8,446 nt of DNA from an uncultured Alphaproteobacteria bacterium (GCA_944390185.1 CALXPA010000035.1:1-8446), one strand, 5' to 3'; positions 1-6,544 are shown, counted from the first letter of the stretch. The notes: generated by a model from the letters alone, not told the origin. Numbers and translations: made by a program.

Positions 1-1094
1 GGAACGTCATATCCCATTACAAAACGGCCAACGCCCTGGGACAGACCGACCCCCAGTACCAACCCCAGCATAGACCCGATAAATGATATCAGAATCGCTT
101 CGGATAAAAACTGGGTGATAATGTGGCGTTCGCGGGCACCAATCGCTTTGCGAATGCCGATTTCCCGGGTGCGTTCTGCAACCGATACCAGCATCATGTT
201 CATAATCCCAATTGACCCAACCAACAGCGATACCGCTGCAATCGCAACCAGCAACATTGTCATGTATCCGGTGACGGAATCCATGGCCTCCATCACTTGT
301 TTCATGTCCATGATTTGGAAATCGTCCGCTTCGTCATCAGACAGTTTATGTCTGTCACGCAGCAATGCGGTTATTTGTTCGATGACCAGGGCGTTGTCGG
401 CGTTGTCTGTTAATTTTAACGTCACTGTACTGACCGAATTTGGAAAGCGGCTGCCCTGCAGGCGCTTTTTCAGCGTTGTAATCGGAATGATTATCATGTC
501 ATCTTGGCTCATCATGCCGGAATCGCCGCGTTCGCGGGTCACACCAATAATGGTAAATGGCATGTTTTGTACGCGAATGATTTCACCAACAGGGTTTTCG
601 GGCATTTGCAATTCTTCGGCCGTTTGGGGGCCAATAATCGCATAGGTCGACCCGTTGCGCACAGCAGATTGGTTGAAAAATGTGCCGTACTTCATTTCCA
701 GATTTTGTACCTGTTCGTATCCTGGGTATGCGCCAATCATTGATGTGGCCCAGTTTTGATTTCCGTATATAACCTGGGCGGATGCGTTTTGAATCGGGCT
801 GTATGCCGCGACATCCGGTAATTGGCCGATGAATTCAGCGTCATCAATTGTTAATGTTTGACGGTTGCCAGTGCGAACCCCCGCGCTTTGCGCCGCACCA
901 GCGCGTATCGTAATCGTATTCGTCCCCAGGGATGAAAACTGGTCGCTGATTTGTTTCGATACTGTTTCGCCAACCGCGACCATTATCACAACAGCCATAA
1001 CGCCAATGATAATGCCCAACACGGTCAAGAATGATCGAACTTTGTTGCCGCTGATAGACAACCAAGATTCTTTTAAAATATCGCTAAACGTCAT
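1..1094 (-). CDS. MacB-type ABC transporter permease (FtsX superfamily), 3' end cut off by the window
   Basis: Membrane subunit of a MacB-like exporter; family members couple ATP hydrolysis in the cytoplasm to movement of substrates from the periplasmic side of the inner membrane. I translated 364 complete codons from the ATG at 1094; the frame is still open at base 1, so about 40 C-terminal residues and the last membrane helix are probably missing. A first hydrophobic helix (about residues 21-42, containing LGIIIGVMAVVIMVAVG) is followed by a large extracytoplasmic MacB core region (about 43-275), then helices at about 276-303 and 326-352. The FtsX/MacB signature ERTREIGIRKAIGA lies at 307-320. 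The start is 24 nt after the ATPase stop and is preceded by a G-rich stretch (GGGGGCC), so the two genes are probably co-transcribed. The family is clear; the substrate cannot be told. A MacA-like adaptor, if present, could lie beyond the left edge. Confidence 0.92.
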   Translation of the reverse strand, partial: MTFSDILKESWLSISGNKVRSFLTVLGIIIGVMAVVIMVAVGETVSKQISDQFSSLGTNTITIRAGAAQSAGVRTGNRQTLTIDDAEFIGQLPDVAAYSPIQNASAQVIYGNQNWATSMIGAYPGYEQVQNLEMKYGTFFNQSAVRNGSTYAIIGPQTAEELQMPENPVGEIIRVQNMPFTIIGVTRERGDSGMMSQDDMIIIPITTLKKRLQGSRFPNSVSTVTLKLTDNADNALVIEQITALLRDRHKLSDDEADDFQIMDMKQVMEAMDSVTGYMTMLLVAIAAVSLLVGSIGIMNMMLVSVAERTREIGIRKAIGARERHIITQFLSEAILISFIGSMLGLVLGVGLSQGVGRFVMGYDV

Positions 1095-1118
1095 ATCTGG
1101 CCCCCATGTGATAGTGTG

Positions 1119-1865
1119 TTAGTGCTGTTGCAAGACGCGTTCGTCGCGTGGTACGCGGCCATCGTATGTTATGCGTCCGTCATATATGTGTATCAGGCGT
1201 CGTGAATATTGGGCAATCTCAAATTCGTGCGTAATCATAACAATGGTGATGCCCATGTCTTGGTTTAATTGCTTTAGAAACGTTAAAATGTCGTTGCCCA
1301 TCTTGCTGTCCAGTGCGCCAGTTGGTTCGTCTGCCAGGATTAATTTCGGATTCCCGGCCAATGCGCGCGCAATTGCAACACGCTGTTTCATTCCACCAGA
1401 TAACTGGGTCGGCAGATATGTTTCAAACTTTTCCAATCCGACACGGCGCAACATTTCGCGTGCACGGCGTATGCGTTCGTCCATCGGCAGACCGCGGTAC
1501 ATTAATGGTAACATCACGTTGTCCAGGACGTTACGCTTGGACAGTAAATTAAACTGTTGAAAAACAAATCCAATATATTCGTTTCGTATCATTGCCAATT
1601 CGTCAGCGTTCAGGTGTGCGACGTCTTGGCCATACAGTTTGTATGTGCCGCTGGTCGGGGTGTCCAGTGCGCCGATAATATTCATGCATGTGGATTTACC
1701 ACTGCCAGATGGGCCCATGATGGATACAAATTCGCCCTGGGACACATCAAACGTTATATCAAACAGAACCTGTTGTTGCCCGCCCATTTCCATGGGAAAA
1801 CTTTTGCATATCTTGTTCATAGAAATTATATTTACAGGATTTTTTTTATCTGGTTGACGTTTCAT
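1119..1865 (-). CDS. MacB/LolD-type ABC transporter ATP-binding protein
   Basis: Stand-alone cytoplasmic ATPase of 248 residues that would power the permease encoded just downstream. All nucleotide-binding motifs are present: Walker A GPSGSGKST (51-59), Q-loop VFQQ (101-104), signature LSGGMKQR (155-162, where the family usually has LSGGQQQR), Walker B LILADEP (175-181), D-loop ALD (184-186) and H-loop His213. The length suits the MacB/LolD group. I chose ATG 1865 rather than the longer GTG start at 1910: 1865 has a purine-rich GAGAGAG upstream, and the 1910 codon sits beside the likely -10 box, upstream of the expected transcript start. In E. coli MacB the ATPase and permease are one polypeptide; here they are separate genes 24 nt apart. 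By sequence alone it could also be called LolD-like, but the neighbouring permease has the MacB topology rather than that of LolC/E. Confidence 0.93.
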   Translation of the reverse strand: MKRQPDKKNPVNIISMNKICKSFPMEMGGQQQVLFDITFDVSQGEFVSIMGPSGSGKSTCMNIIGALDTPTSGTYKLYGQDVAHLNADELAMIRNEYIGFVFQQFNLLSKRNVLDNVMLPLMYRGLPMDERIRRAREMLRRVGLEKFETYLPTQLSGGMKQRVAIARALAGNPKLILADEPTGALDSKMGNDILTFLKQLNQDMGITIVMITHEFEIAQYSRRLIHIYDGRITYDGRVPRDERVLQQH

Positions 1866-1900
1866 GTAAAATCTCTCTCGGCTGATATCTACTGGGGGGC

Positions 1901-1929
1901 AGTATATCACATATTCAGTTTTTTTTCAT
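1901..1929 (-). promoter_or_regulatory. Probable sigma-70-type promoter for the ABC exporter genes
   Basis: Read on the minus strand, ATGAAA (bases 1924-1929, 4 of 6 matches to TTGACA) is followed after 17 nt by TATACT (bases 1901-1906, 5 of 6 to TATAAT). TGA directly precedes the -10, giving an extended -10 (TGn). Transcription would start near 1894, leaving a leader of about 28 nt before ATG 1865. This is inferred from the sequence only. Confidence 0.55.
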
Positions 1930-1951
1930 TTAAAAAAGCGCGTTATTTTAT

Positions 1952-1980
1952 TTGCGTTTTCGTGTTTATTTTTGTATTGT
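1952..1980 (+). promoter_or_regulatory. Possible promoter for the xseB-mutS-truB-rpsO operon
   Basis: TTGCGT (1952-1957) and TATTGT (1975-1980) are separated by 17 nt in an AT-rich stretch directly upstream of xseB. The matches are weak (3/6 and 4/6). The predicted start near 1987 would still include the AAAAGG ribosome-binding site at 1992-1997. With the opposing promoter at 1901-1929 it makes this short gap a divergent control region. A box TAGAAT at 1986-1991 matches -10 better but would put the transcript start downstream of the ribosome-binding site. Confidence 0.3.
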
Positions 1981-1991
1981 CTGCATAGAAT

Positions 1992-1997
1992 AAAAGG
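1992..1997 (+). promoter_or_regulatory. Ribosome-binding site that fixes the xseB start
   Basis: AAAAGG lies 7 nt before the ATG at 2005, a normal distance, but only 1 nt before the in-frame ATG at 1999. This makes 2005 the likely start and rules out the still longer reading from 1972. Confidence 0.6.
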
Positions 1998-2004
1998 TAT
2001 GAAA

Positions 2005-2211
2005 ATGGATGAAAAAAAGCTGTCTTTTGAAGATGCGTACAAGCAGTTAACAGAACTGGTTAAAAAAATGGAATCAGGGGAATTGCCGTTGGCGGATTCT
2101 GTCGCAGCGTACGAACAAGGCATTAAACTGAAGGCGTATTGCGAGCAATTGTTGAAAGAGGCAGAATTAAAAATCGAAACACTAAAGGTTACAACCCCAG
2201 CGCAAGAATAA
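2005..2211 (+). CDS. xseB: Exodeoxyribonuclease VII small subunit
   Basis: Small regulatory or structural subunit of exonuclease VII, which with XseA degrades single-stranded DNA to oligonucleotides in repair and recombination. The 68-residue product is close to the usual size (about 70-80). It shows the family pattern: an N-terminal helix LSFEDAYKQLTELVKKME, the turn SGELPL (24-29), then the second helix with AAYEQGI and C46 followed by the LLKEAELKIE tail, consistent with the helical hairpin of the family. The start at 2005 is set by the AAAAGG site. It is first in the operon, with mutS beginning 11 nt after its stop. The catalytic partner xseA is not in this window, which is common. Confidence 0.93.
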   Translation: MDEKKLSFEDAYKQLTELVKKMESGELPLADSVAAYEQGIKLKAYCEQLLKEAELKIETLKVTTPAQE

Positions 2212-2222
2212 ATGGATCTATC

Positions 2223-4757
2223 GTGGCGGATAAAGGTAAACTGACCCCGGTTATGCAGCAGTATGTGGATATGAAGGCAGAAAATCCAGATGCGCTGTTG
2301 ATGTTCCGGTTGGGCGATTTTTACGAGGCGTTCTTTGAAGACGCAAAAACAATCAGTTCCAGTCTGGGGCTGGTCTTGACCCAGCGTGGCGTTGATGGGG
2401 ATGGTGAAAATATCCCAATGTGCGGAATTCCGTGGCACGCCGCAGATAACTATTTCGGGCGTCTGGTGCGGGCGGGGTTTCGCGTTGCGTTGGTGGAACA
2501 GATGGAAACGCCCGCCCAGGCCAAGGCCCGCGGACACAAGTATATCGACAGACGGGTTGTGCGTGTGCTGACGCCGGGAACGCTGACAGATGAGAATTTA
2601 TTAACGCCAAAAAATTCTAATTTCTTGGTCGCTGTATTGTTGATGCCGGATGGACAGTTTGATATCGCGGGGTGCGATATATCCACAGGGGAATTTTTTG
2701 TCGGTGTGGGTGCAGATGTCTTTGATGACCTGGTGCGTATTAATCCGGCTGAAATTATTTATCCAGAATCAGATGCTGAAAATGTTACGATTGCGCGTCT
2801 GCGTGCATTGTTTAAAACAACCCCGGTTTATGAAAAACTGTATCGGCGTGCCGATATTAACCAGATTGTGTCGCGGGTGTTTGGCGGTGCGGTTGATGTA
2901 AATCGTGGTGCCGATACAAATTGTGACAGTGCAATTGCATTGTTGGCGGGATACCTGTTCAATACACAGCGTGGCGCAGAAATAACATTTCGGGCGCCGT
3001 ATCAATATAAAACTGGTCGCCAGATGTTGGTTGATTCTGCCACATGGAAAAGTCTGGAAATTGATGCGCCGATAAATGATGGTGGGGTGTGTTTGGTCGA
3101 TGTTTTGGATAATACCAAGACGGCCGCCGGGGCGCGAAAGTTACGGTCTTATTTGCGGGCGCCATCTGGGGATGCGGATGAAATCCGTCGTCGCCAGGAA
3201 CATGTTGGGCATTTGGTCTTGAATCCAGATGTTATGGCGGCGGTGGCGGCAATGTTGGATGCGGTCCCAGACGTGGGGCGCAGTATGTCACGATTGCTGT
3301 CTGGACGTGGAACACCCCGTGATATGCGGTATGTTTGCGATTTTATGTTGGCGTTGCCGAATGCCAAGATGTTTGCGTCACGCCTGGATTCTGGGTTGGC
3401 GACGCGTTTCGCAGATATTAAATCGCACGACGCGTTGGCGGTGCGGTTACAGTCAGCGTTGGCAGATGAATTACCAACGTTTTTCCGTGATGGTAATGTA
3501 ATCAGGGCCGGGTTTGATGTGGCGCTGGATAACATGCGGGCGCTGGCGCATGGGGCGCGTGAAACGATTGCCGCGTTGCAGTCTGAATATGCCAATGCCA
3601 CCAGTGTGCATAACCTGAAAATCAAGTATAATAATATTCTGGGGTATTTTATAGAGGTTCCGTCCGCCCGTGCCGATGCATTGATGGCGCCAGAATCAGG
3701 ATTTATCCATCGCCAGACAATGGCGGGAAATATGCGGTTTACCACGGCGCGATTGATTGACCTGGATAATGATGTTCGCAGTGCGGCCGAAAAATCTGCA
3801 GGAATCGAGGCAGATATTATCGCGCATATGATTGAAGATATTCGTGCTGTTTCGGACGATTTACATGCCGCCGCAGATTTGCTGGCAGATTTGGATGTGT
3901 GGTATTCACTGGCCGTGGTTGCAGATCGATATAATTGGGTGCGCCCAACAATTACAAATGATAATGCGTTTGATGTCGTTGGTGGGCGACATCCAGTGAT
4001 TGAATATGTGCTGCGTCAACGTGGGGATAATTTTGTAAAGAATGACTGTAATTTAAATGTGCGGCCAATTGCGCTGTTGACCGGGCCAAACATGGCGGGT
4101 AAATCAACGTATCTGCGCCAGAATGCATTATTGGTCGTACTGGCGCATATTGGGGCCTTTGTTCCGGCCACGCGGGCAACCATCGGTATTTGTGACCAGT
4201 TGTTCAGTCGGGTTGGTGCATCTGATAATTTGGCCGCGGGCCAGTCTACATTTATGGTAGAGATGAGCGAGACCGCAAATATCCTGCGGCGGGCGACGGT
4301 GCAATCGTTTATAATCTTTGATGAAATTGGACGGGGTACTGCAACATATGATGGAATGGCCATTGCCCAGGCTGTTTTAGAATATTTGGATACTCTGCGG
4401 CCACGCACGTTGTTTGCAACGCATTATCATGAATTAACTGCGCTGGTGGAAAATGGTGACCAAGGGCTGGGGAATGTGGCGTGTTTAACAATTGATGTGC
4501 GCGAACATGATAACGAGATTATATTTATGCATAAAATAATTCCTGGGGTGGCAAATCGGTCGTATGGAATCCAGGTCGCGAAAATGGCCGGCATGCCAGA
4601 ATCGGTCGTCGCACGCGCAGAAATGGTCTTGACGGCACTGGAATCGCGCGATGGACCTGGGGTAATTGCACACCAGACGGCCCCGGCACGTGGCGACAAA
4701 GGAAAAAGTCATGCCGCACAGCCCACACCCCAGATGCAGTTAAATCTGTTTGGATAA
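2223..4757 (+). CDS. mutS: DNA mismatch repair ATPase MutS
   Basis: Recognises base mismatches and small loops and, after ATP binding, becomes a sliding clamp that recruits MutL. The product is 844 residues from GTG 2223 (E. coli MutS is 853). The N-terminus KLTPVMQQY leads to the mismatch-binding motif GDFYE (31-35; Phe33 stacks on the mismatch, Glu35 pairs with it). The connector, lever and clamp regions follow. The ATPase has Walker A GPNMAGKST (621-629), the conserved loop around SRVGASDNLAAGQSTF (662-677), Walker B FDEIGRGTATYDG (699-711) and ATHYHEL (732-738). The GTG start is inferred: it places the conserved TPVMQQY at the usual distance, whereas the longer reading from 2139 lies inside xseB. 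Shine-Dalgarno support is weak (GGA at 2214-2216). The protein ends with QLNLF (839-843) plus one Gly, resembling a beta-clamp-binding motif. Confidence 0.97.
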   Translation: MADKGKLTPVMQQYVDMKAENPDALLMFRLGDFYEAFFEDAKTISSSLGLVLTQRGVDGDGENIPMCGIPWHAADNYFGRLVRAGFRVALVEQMETPAQAKARGHKYIDRRVVRVLTPGTLTDENLLTPKNSNFLVAVLLMPDGQFDIAGCDISTGEFFVGVGADVFDDLVRINPAEIIYPESDAENVTIARLRALFKTTPVYEKLYRRADINQIVSRVFGGAVDVNRGADTNCDSAIALLAGYLFNTQRGAEITFRAPYQYKTGRQMLVDSATWKSLEIDAPINDGGVCLVDVLDNTKTAAGARKLRSYLRAPSGDADEIRRRQEHVGHLVLNPDVMAAVAAMLDAVPDVGRSMSRLLSGRGTPRDMRYVCDFMLALPNAKMFASRLDSGLATRFADIKSHDALAVRLQSALADELPTFFRDGNVIRAGFDVALDNMRALAHGARETIAALQSEYANATSVHNLKIKYNNILGYFIEVPSARADALMAPESGFIHRQTMAGNMRFTTARLIDLDNDVRSAAEKSAGIEADIIAHMIEDIRAVSDDLHAAADLLADLDVWYSLAVVADRYNWVRPTITNDNAFDVVGGRHPVIEYVLRQRGDNFVKNDCNLNVRPIALLTGPNMAGKSTYLRQNALLVVLAHIGAFVPATRATIGICDQLFSRVGASDNLAAGQSTFMVEMSETANILRRATVQSFIIFDEIGRGTATYDGMAIAQAVLEYLDTLRPRTLFATHYHELTALVENGDQGLGNVACLTIDVREHDNEIIFMHKIIPGVANRSYGIQVAKMAGMPESVVARAEMVLTALESRDGPGVIAHQTAPARGDKGKSHAAQPTPQMQLNLFG

Positions 4758-4759
4758 AA

Positions 4760-4764
4760 AAGGA
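4760..4764 (+). promoter_or_regulatory. Ribosome-binding site that fixes the start of the unknown 159-aa gene
   Basis: AAGGA, directly after the mutS stop, lies 9 nt before ATG 4774. It favours that start over the in-frame TTG at 4750, which would overlap the end of mutS. Confidence 0.6.
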
Positions 4765-4773
4765 TGTCGCAAT

Positions 4774-5253
4774 ATGAATGTACGCCCGCTGTTTATCTTT
4801 CGAACACCGTTTTATGAACCCAGGTATCAAGAATTTTACAGCACGGCGCGATTGCGGGAATTCTTGACAGAGTTTAATTTCTTGGCCCCGCATATCCCAA
4901 GTGTCGCCCCCAGTGGGTTGGCAGAATTCCAATTGGGGGCGCGGATGGAATTTTTTATTGATGGATATGCATGCAGTTCTGATGTGCGATGGGGGCCGCG
5001 CTTTGTCGTTGGGCGGCGCGTAAAGTTTGACGGCAAACGCATGTTCATAGAAACGCCACTGGATGCGTCTGTGTGTGATAATTTGGTTTTGCGCCAGTAT
5101 TGCGAAATTCCGTTTCATCGTGGCATGGCTGATGCGGTTATAAATCTGGACGGTTTGCGGCAATTGTGGCCTGTGTGTGAAAACAGTCGTTCTGAATTGA
5201 TTAAATTTTTAACACGAACTGCGCGTGAACAGTATACAATAAAAAGGCGCTGA
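4774..5253 (+). CDS. Unrecognised 159-residue protein in the mutS-truB interval
   Basis: I do not recognise this protein and assign no function. It looks like a real gene: it has a good Shine-Dalgarno, starts 16 nt after the mutS stop, ends 5 nt before the truB start, and its codon use resembles its neighbours. The protein is moderately basic (23 Lys/Arg against 18 Asp/Glu by my count) and rich in aromatics (about 23 of 159), with ten Phe/Tyr in the first 36 residues. I see no signal peptide and no membrane segment, so it is probably cytosolic. The middle (about 57-95) alternates hydrophobic and charged residues as in beta strands, including a basic patch GRRVKFDGKR (80-89). Four cysteines (67, 101, 110, 135) are not arranged as an obvious metal site. 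The C-terminus is helical-looking and basic, ending IKRR. rbfA often occupies this place before truB, but the sequence does not resemble the RbfA KH fold. Confidence 0.8.
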   Translation: MNVRPLFIFRTPFYEPRYQEFYSTARLREFLTEFNFLAPHIPSVAPSGLAEFQLGARMEFFIDGYACSSDVRWGPRFVVGRRVKFDGKRMFIETPLDASVCDNLVLRQYCEIPFHRGMADAVINLDGLRQLWPVCENSRSELIKFLTRTAREQYTIKRR

Positions 5254-5258
5254 GGCAA

Positions 5259-6131
5259 ATGGCATCGGGTTGGATAATTTTGGACAAGCCGTCGGGTATG
5301 ACCAGTCGTGGGGCAGGCGCACGGGTGGCGCGTATGTTCGGCGCACGTACGTTCGGGCATATTGGAACGCTGGATCCGATGGCGTCGGGGGTGTTGCCAA
5401 TCGCATTGGGGGCGGCGACGAAAATGATACCATTTGTCGAAGATGTTCGTTGCGCTGATAAAGAATATTTATTTTCAATGCAATTTGGTACTGAAACAGA
5501 TACGCTGGACATCACAGGGCATGAAACACGACGTACTGATATTATACCAAATCGCGATGCTGTTATTGGGGTGTTGGGGAACTTTATCGGTGATATAGAC
5601 CAGGTGCCCCCATTATACAGTGCGGTGCACGTCGATGGGCGTCGGGCGTATGATTTGGCGCGCAAAGGGGCGCGGCCCGATATTCCGGCGCGTCGTGTGC
5701 ATATAGATGCGCTGGAACTGGTGGACATAGATGGCCTGAATTGGACGCTGCGCATGCGGTGCGCGCGTGGTACGTATGTGCGGTCGGTTGCGCGTGATAT
5801 TGCGCACTTGTGTGGTACTGTGGCCACGGTCAGCATGATACGCCGTATCCAGGCGGTCGGATTTGATATAAAAAACACGGTACAACTTGATTTTTTGGAA
5901 AATCTGGTTAATAATGGCGGGGCACCTGGGGAAATCCTGGGGGCGGTTGATTTTGGACTGGGGGACATTCCGGTTCTGAATCTGGACGGTAAGGCGGCCG
6001 GGTTATACAAAAATGGCGGCTTTATCGCGACAAGTGGGGCGAATGGCCTGCGTCGTGTTTATTCTGGTGGGGATTTTATCGGCATCGGAATGGTTGACGG
6101 CGGGGTGCTGCGTCCAAAGCGAACAATTTAA
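5259..6131 (+). CDS. truB: tRNA pseudouridine(55) synthase TruB
   Basis: Converts U55 in the T-loop of most tRNAs to pseudouridine; TruB also acts as a tRNA-folding chaperone. The 290-residue product (E. coli 314) starts with WIILDKPSGMTS (5-16). The catalytic aspartate is Asp39 in GHIGTLDPMASGVLP (33-47). Tyr70 in KEYLFSMQFGTETDTLD, the motif VPPLYSAVHVDGRRAYDLAR (116-135) and Arg175 in ARGTYVRS (169-176) complete the active site. The last 80 or so residues are less conserved and correspond to the C-terminal RNA-binding region, slightly shorter than in E. coli. GAGG lies only 3 nt before the ATG, with a second candidate AAAAAGG at 5241-5247, 11 nt away and inside the preceding gene. It lies 5 nt after the unknown gene and 15 nt before rpsO; the truB-rpsO order is widely conserved. 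Confidence 0.97.
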   Translation: MASGWIILDKPSGMTSRGAGARVARMFGARTFGHIGTLDPMASGVLPIALGAATKMIPFVEDVRCADKEYLFSMQFGTETDTLDITGHETRRTDIIPNRDAVIGVLGNFIGDIDQVPPLYSAVHVDGRRAYDLARKGARPDIPARRVHIDALELVDIDGLNWTLRMRCARGTYVRSVARDIAHLCGTVATVSMIRRIQAVGFDIKNTVQLDFLENLVNNGGAPGEILGAVDFGLGDIPVLNLDGKAAGLYKNGGFIATSGANGLRRVYSGGDFIGIGMVDGGVLRPKRTI

Positions 6132-6134
6132 ATA

Positions 6135-6139
6135 AAGGA
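6135..6139 (+). promoter_or_regulatory. Ribosome-binding site for the GTG-started rpsO
   Basis: AAGGA is followed after 7 nt by GTG 6147. Both strength and spacing are good, which supports the non-ATG start and the full-length S15 N-terminus. Confidence 0.65.
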
Positions 6140-6146
6140 AAATACA

Positions 6147-6419
6147 GTGTCCATTACAAAAGCAAGAAAGCAAGAACTGATTACGGAATTTAAAACAACA
6201 GATGTCGATAATGGTGGATCGACCGCGTCCCAGGTTGCAATTCTGACGGAACGCATCCGTAACCTGACCGAACATATGAAGCAAAATCGCAAGGATAAAC
6301 ATTCACGTCGTGGTTTGCTGTTGATGGTCAATCGTCGTAAAAAACTGTTGGCGTATATTAAAAAGAACAGTTTGCATGAATACGAAGATCTGATTAAAAA
6401 GTTGGGTCTGCGTAAATAA
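6147..6419 (+). CDS. rpsO: 30S ribosomal protein S15
   Basis: Primary 16S rRNA-binding protein of the small-subunit platform; it binds the helix 20-22 junction early in assembly and takes part in an intersubunit bridge. The product is 90 residues, like E. coli S15. The signature runs from LTERIRNLTEH (33-43) through KDKHSRRGLLLMVNRRKKLL (49-68) to the end KLGLRK. The rRNA-contacting His43, Asp50, His52 and Ser53 are present. Translation starts at GTG. In E. coli, S15 represses its own mRNA through a leader pseudoknot; here only 15 nt separate truB from rpsO, so any such element would have to overlap the end of truB, and I cannot identify one. It is the last gene before the terminator; pnp, its frequent downstream neighbour, is absent. 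Confidence 0.98.
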   Translation: MSITKARKQELITEFKTTDVDNGGSTASQVAILTERIRNLTEHMKQNRKDKHSRRGLLLMVNRRKKLLAYIKKNSLHEYEDLIKKLGLRK

Positions 6420-6422
6420 AAG

Positions 6423-6446
6423 AACCGTCCATGTGGACGGTTTTTA
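6423..6446 (+). terminator. Intrinsic terminator after rpsO, possibly bidirectional
   Basis: A perfect 8-bp stem AACCGTCC / GGACGGTT (6423-6430 and 6435-6442) with loop ATGT is followed by TTTATTT. It starts 3 nt after the rpsO stop. On the left side AAATAAAAG supplies a T-rich tail for the minus strand, so it could also end transcripts coming from mnmE, which stops about 100 nt away. Confidence 0.85.
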
Positions 6447-6544
6447 TTTATGCATAAACCTTGGCGCTAAATAGTTAAAGTATTTTGATAGCTTTGTAAA
6501 AAAATCTGTTAACTCAATTTGTTAGTTTAATATATTAAAGGATG
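6447..6544. other. AT-rich convergent intergenic spacer
   Basis: About 98 nt between the rpsO terminator and the mnmE stop. It has no ORF of note and no tRNA-like fold. The only structured element I see is the perfect 12-bp palindrome TTTATGCATAAA at 6447-6458, directly after the terminator stem and T-run. No separate strong terminator for mnmE is visible here. Confidence 0.5.

Noticed and set aside
115..645. Plus-strand ORF (176 codons) at the left end
   Set aside because: The minus strand here encodes the MacB-type permease with intact family motifs. This ORF is its shadow.
1866..1910. N-terminal extension of the ABC ATPase to a GTG at 1910
   Set aside because: The extra 15 residues precede the usual N-terminus, and the codon lies at the likely -10 box, upstream of the expected transcript start.
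1986..1991. TAGAAT as the -10 box for xseB
   Set aside because: Matches 5 of 6, but the transcript would start after the ribosome-binding site and no -35 is found at the right distance.
1926..2537. Minus-strand ORF (203 codons) over xseB and the start of mutS
   Set aside because: Opposite two conserved genes and the promoter region, with no domain signal. It would also collide with the divergent promoters.
3149..3745. Minus-strand ORF (198 codons) inside mutS
   Set aside because: Antisense to the conserved core of MutS, low-complexity Ala/Arg/Ser composition, no ribosome-binding site noticed.
4774..5253. Calling the unknown gene RbfA from its position before truB
   Set aside because: RbfA is about 120 residues with a KH fold and a recognisable N-terminal helix pattern. 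This sequence shows none of that.
5201..6010. Long minus-strand ORF (269 codons) opposite truB
   Set aside because: Lies wholly opposite well-supported genes, has no recognisable motif, and is rich in Arg/Ser/Pro as expected from antisense reading of GC-biased codons.
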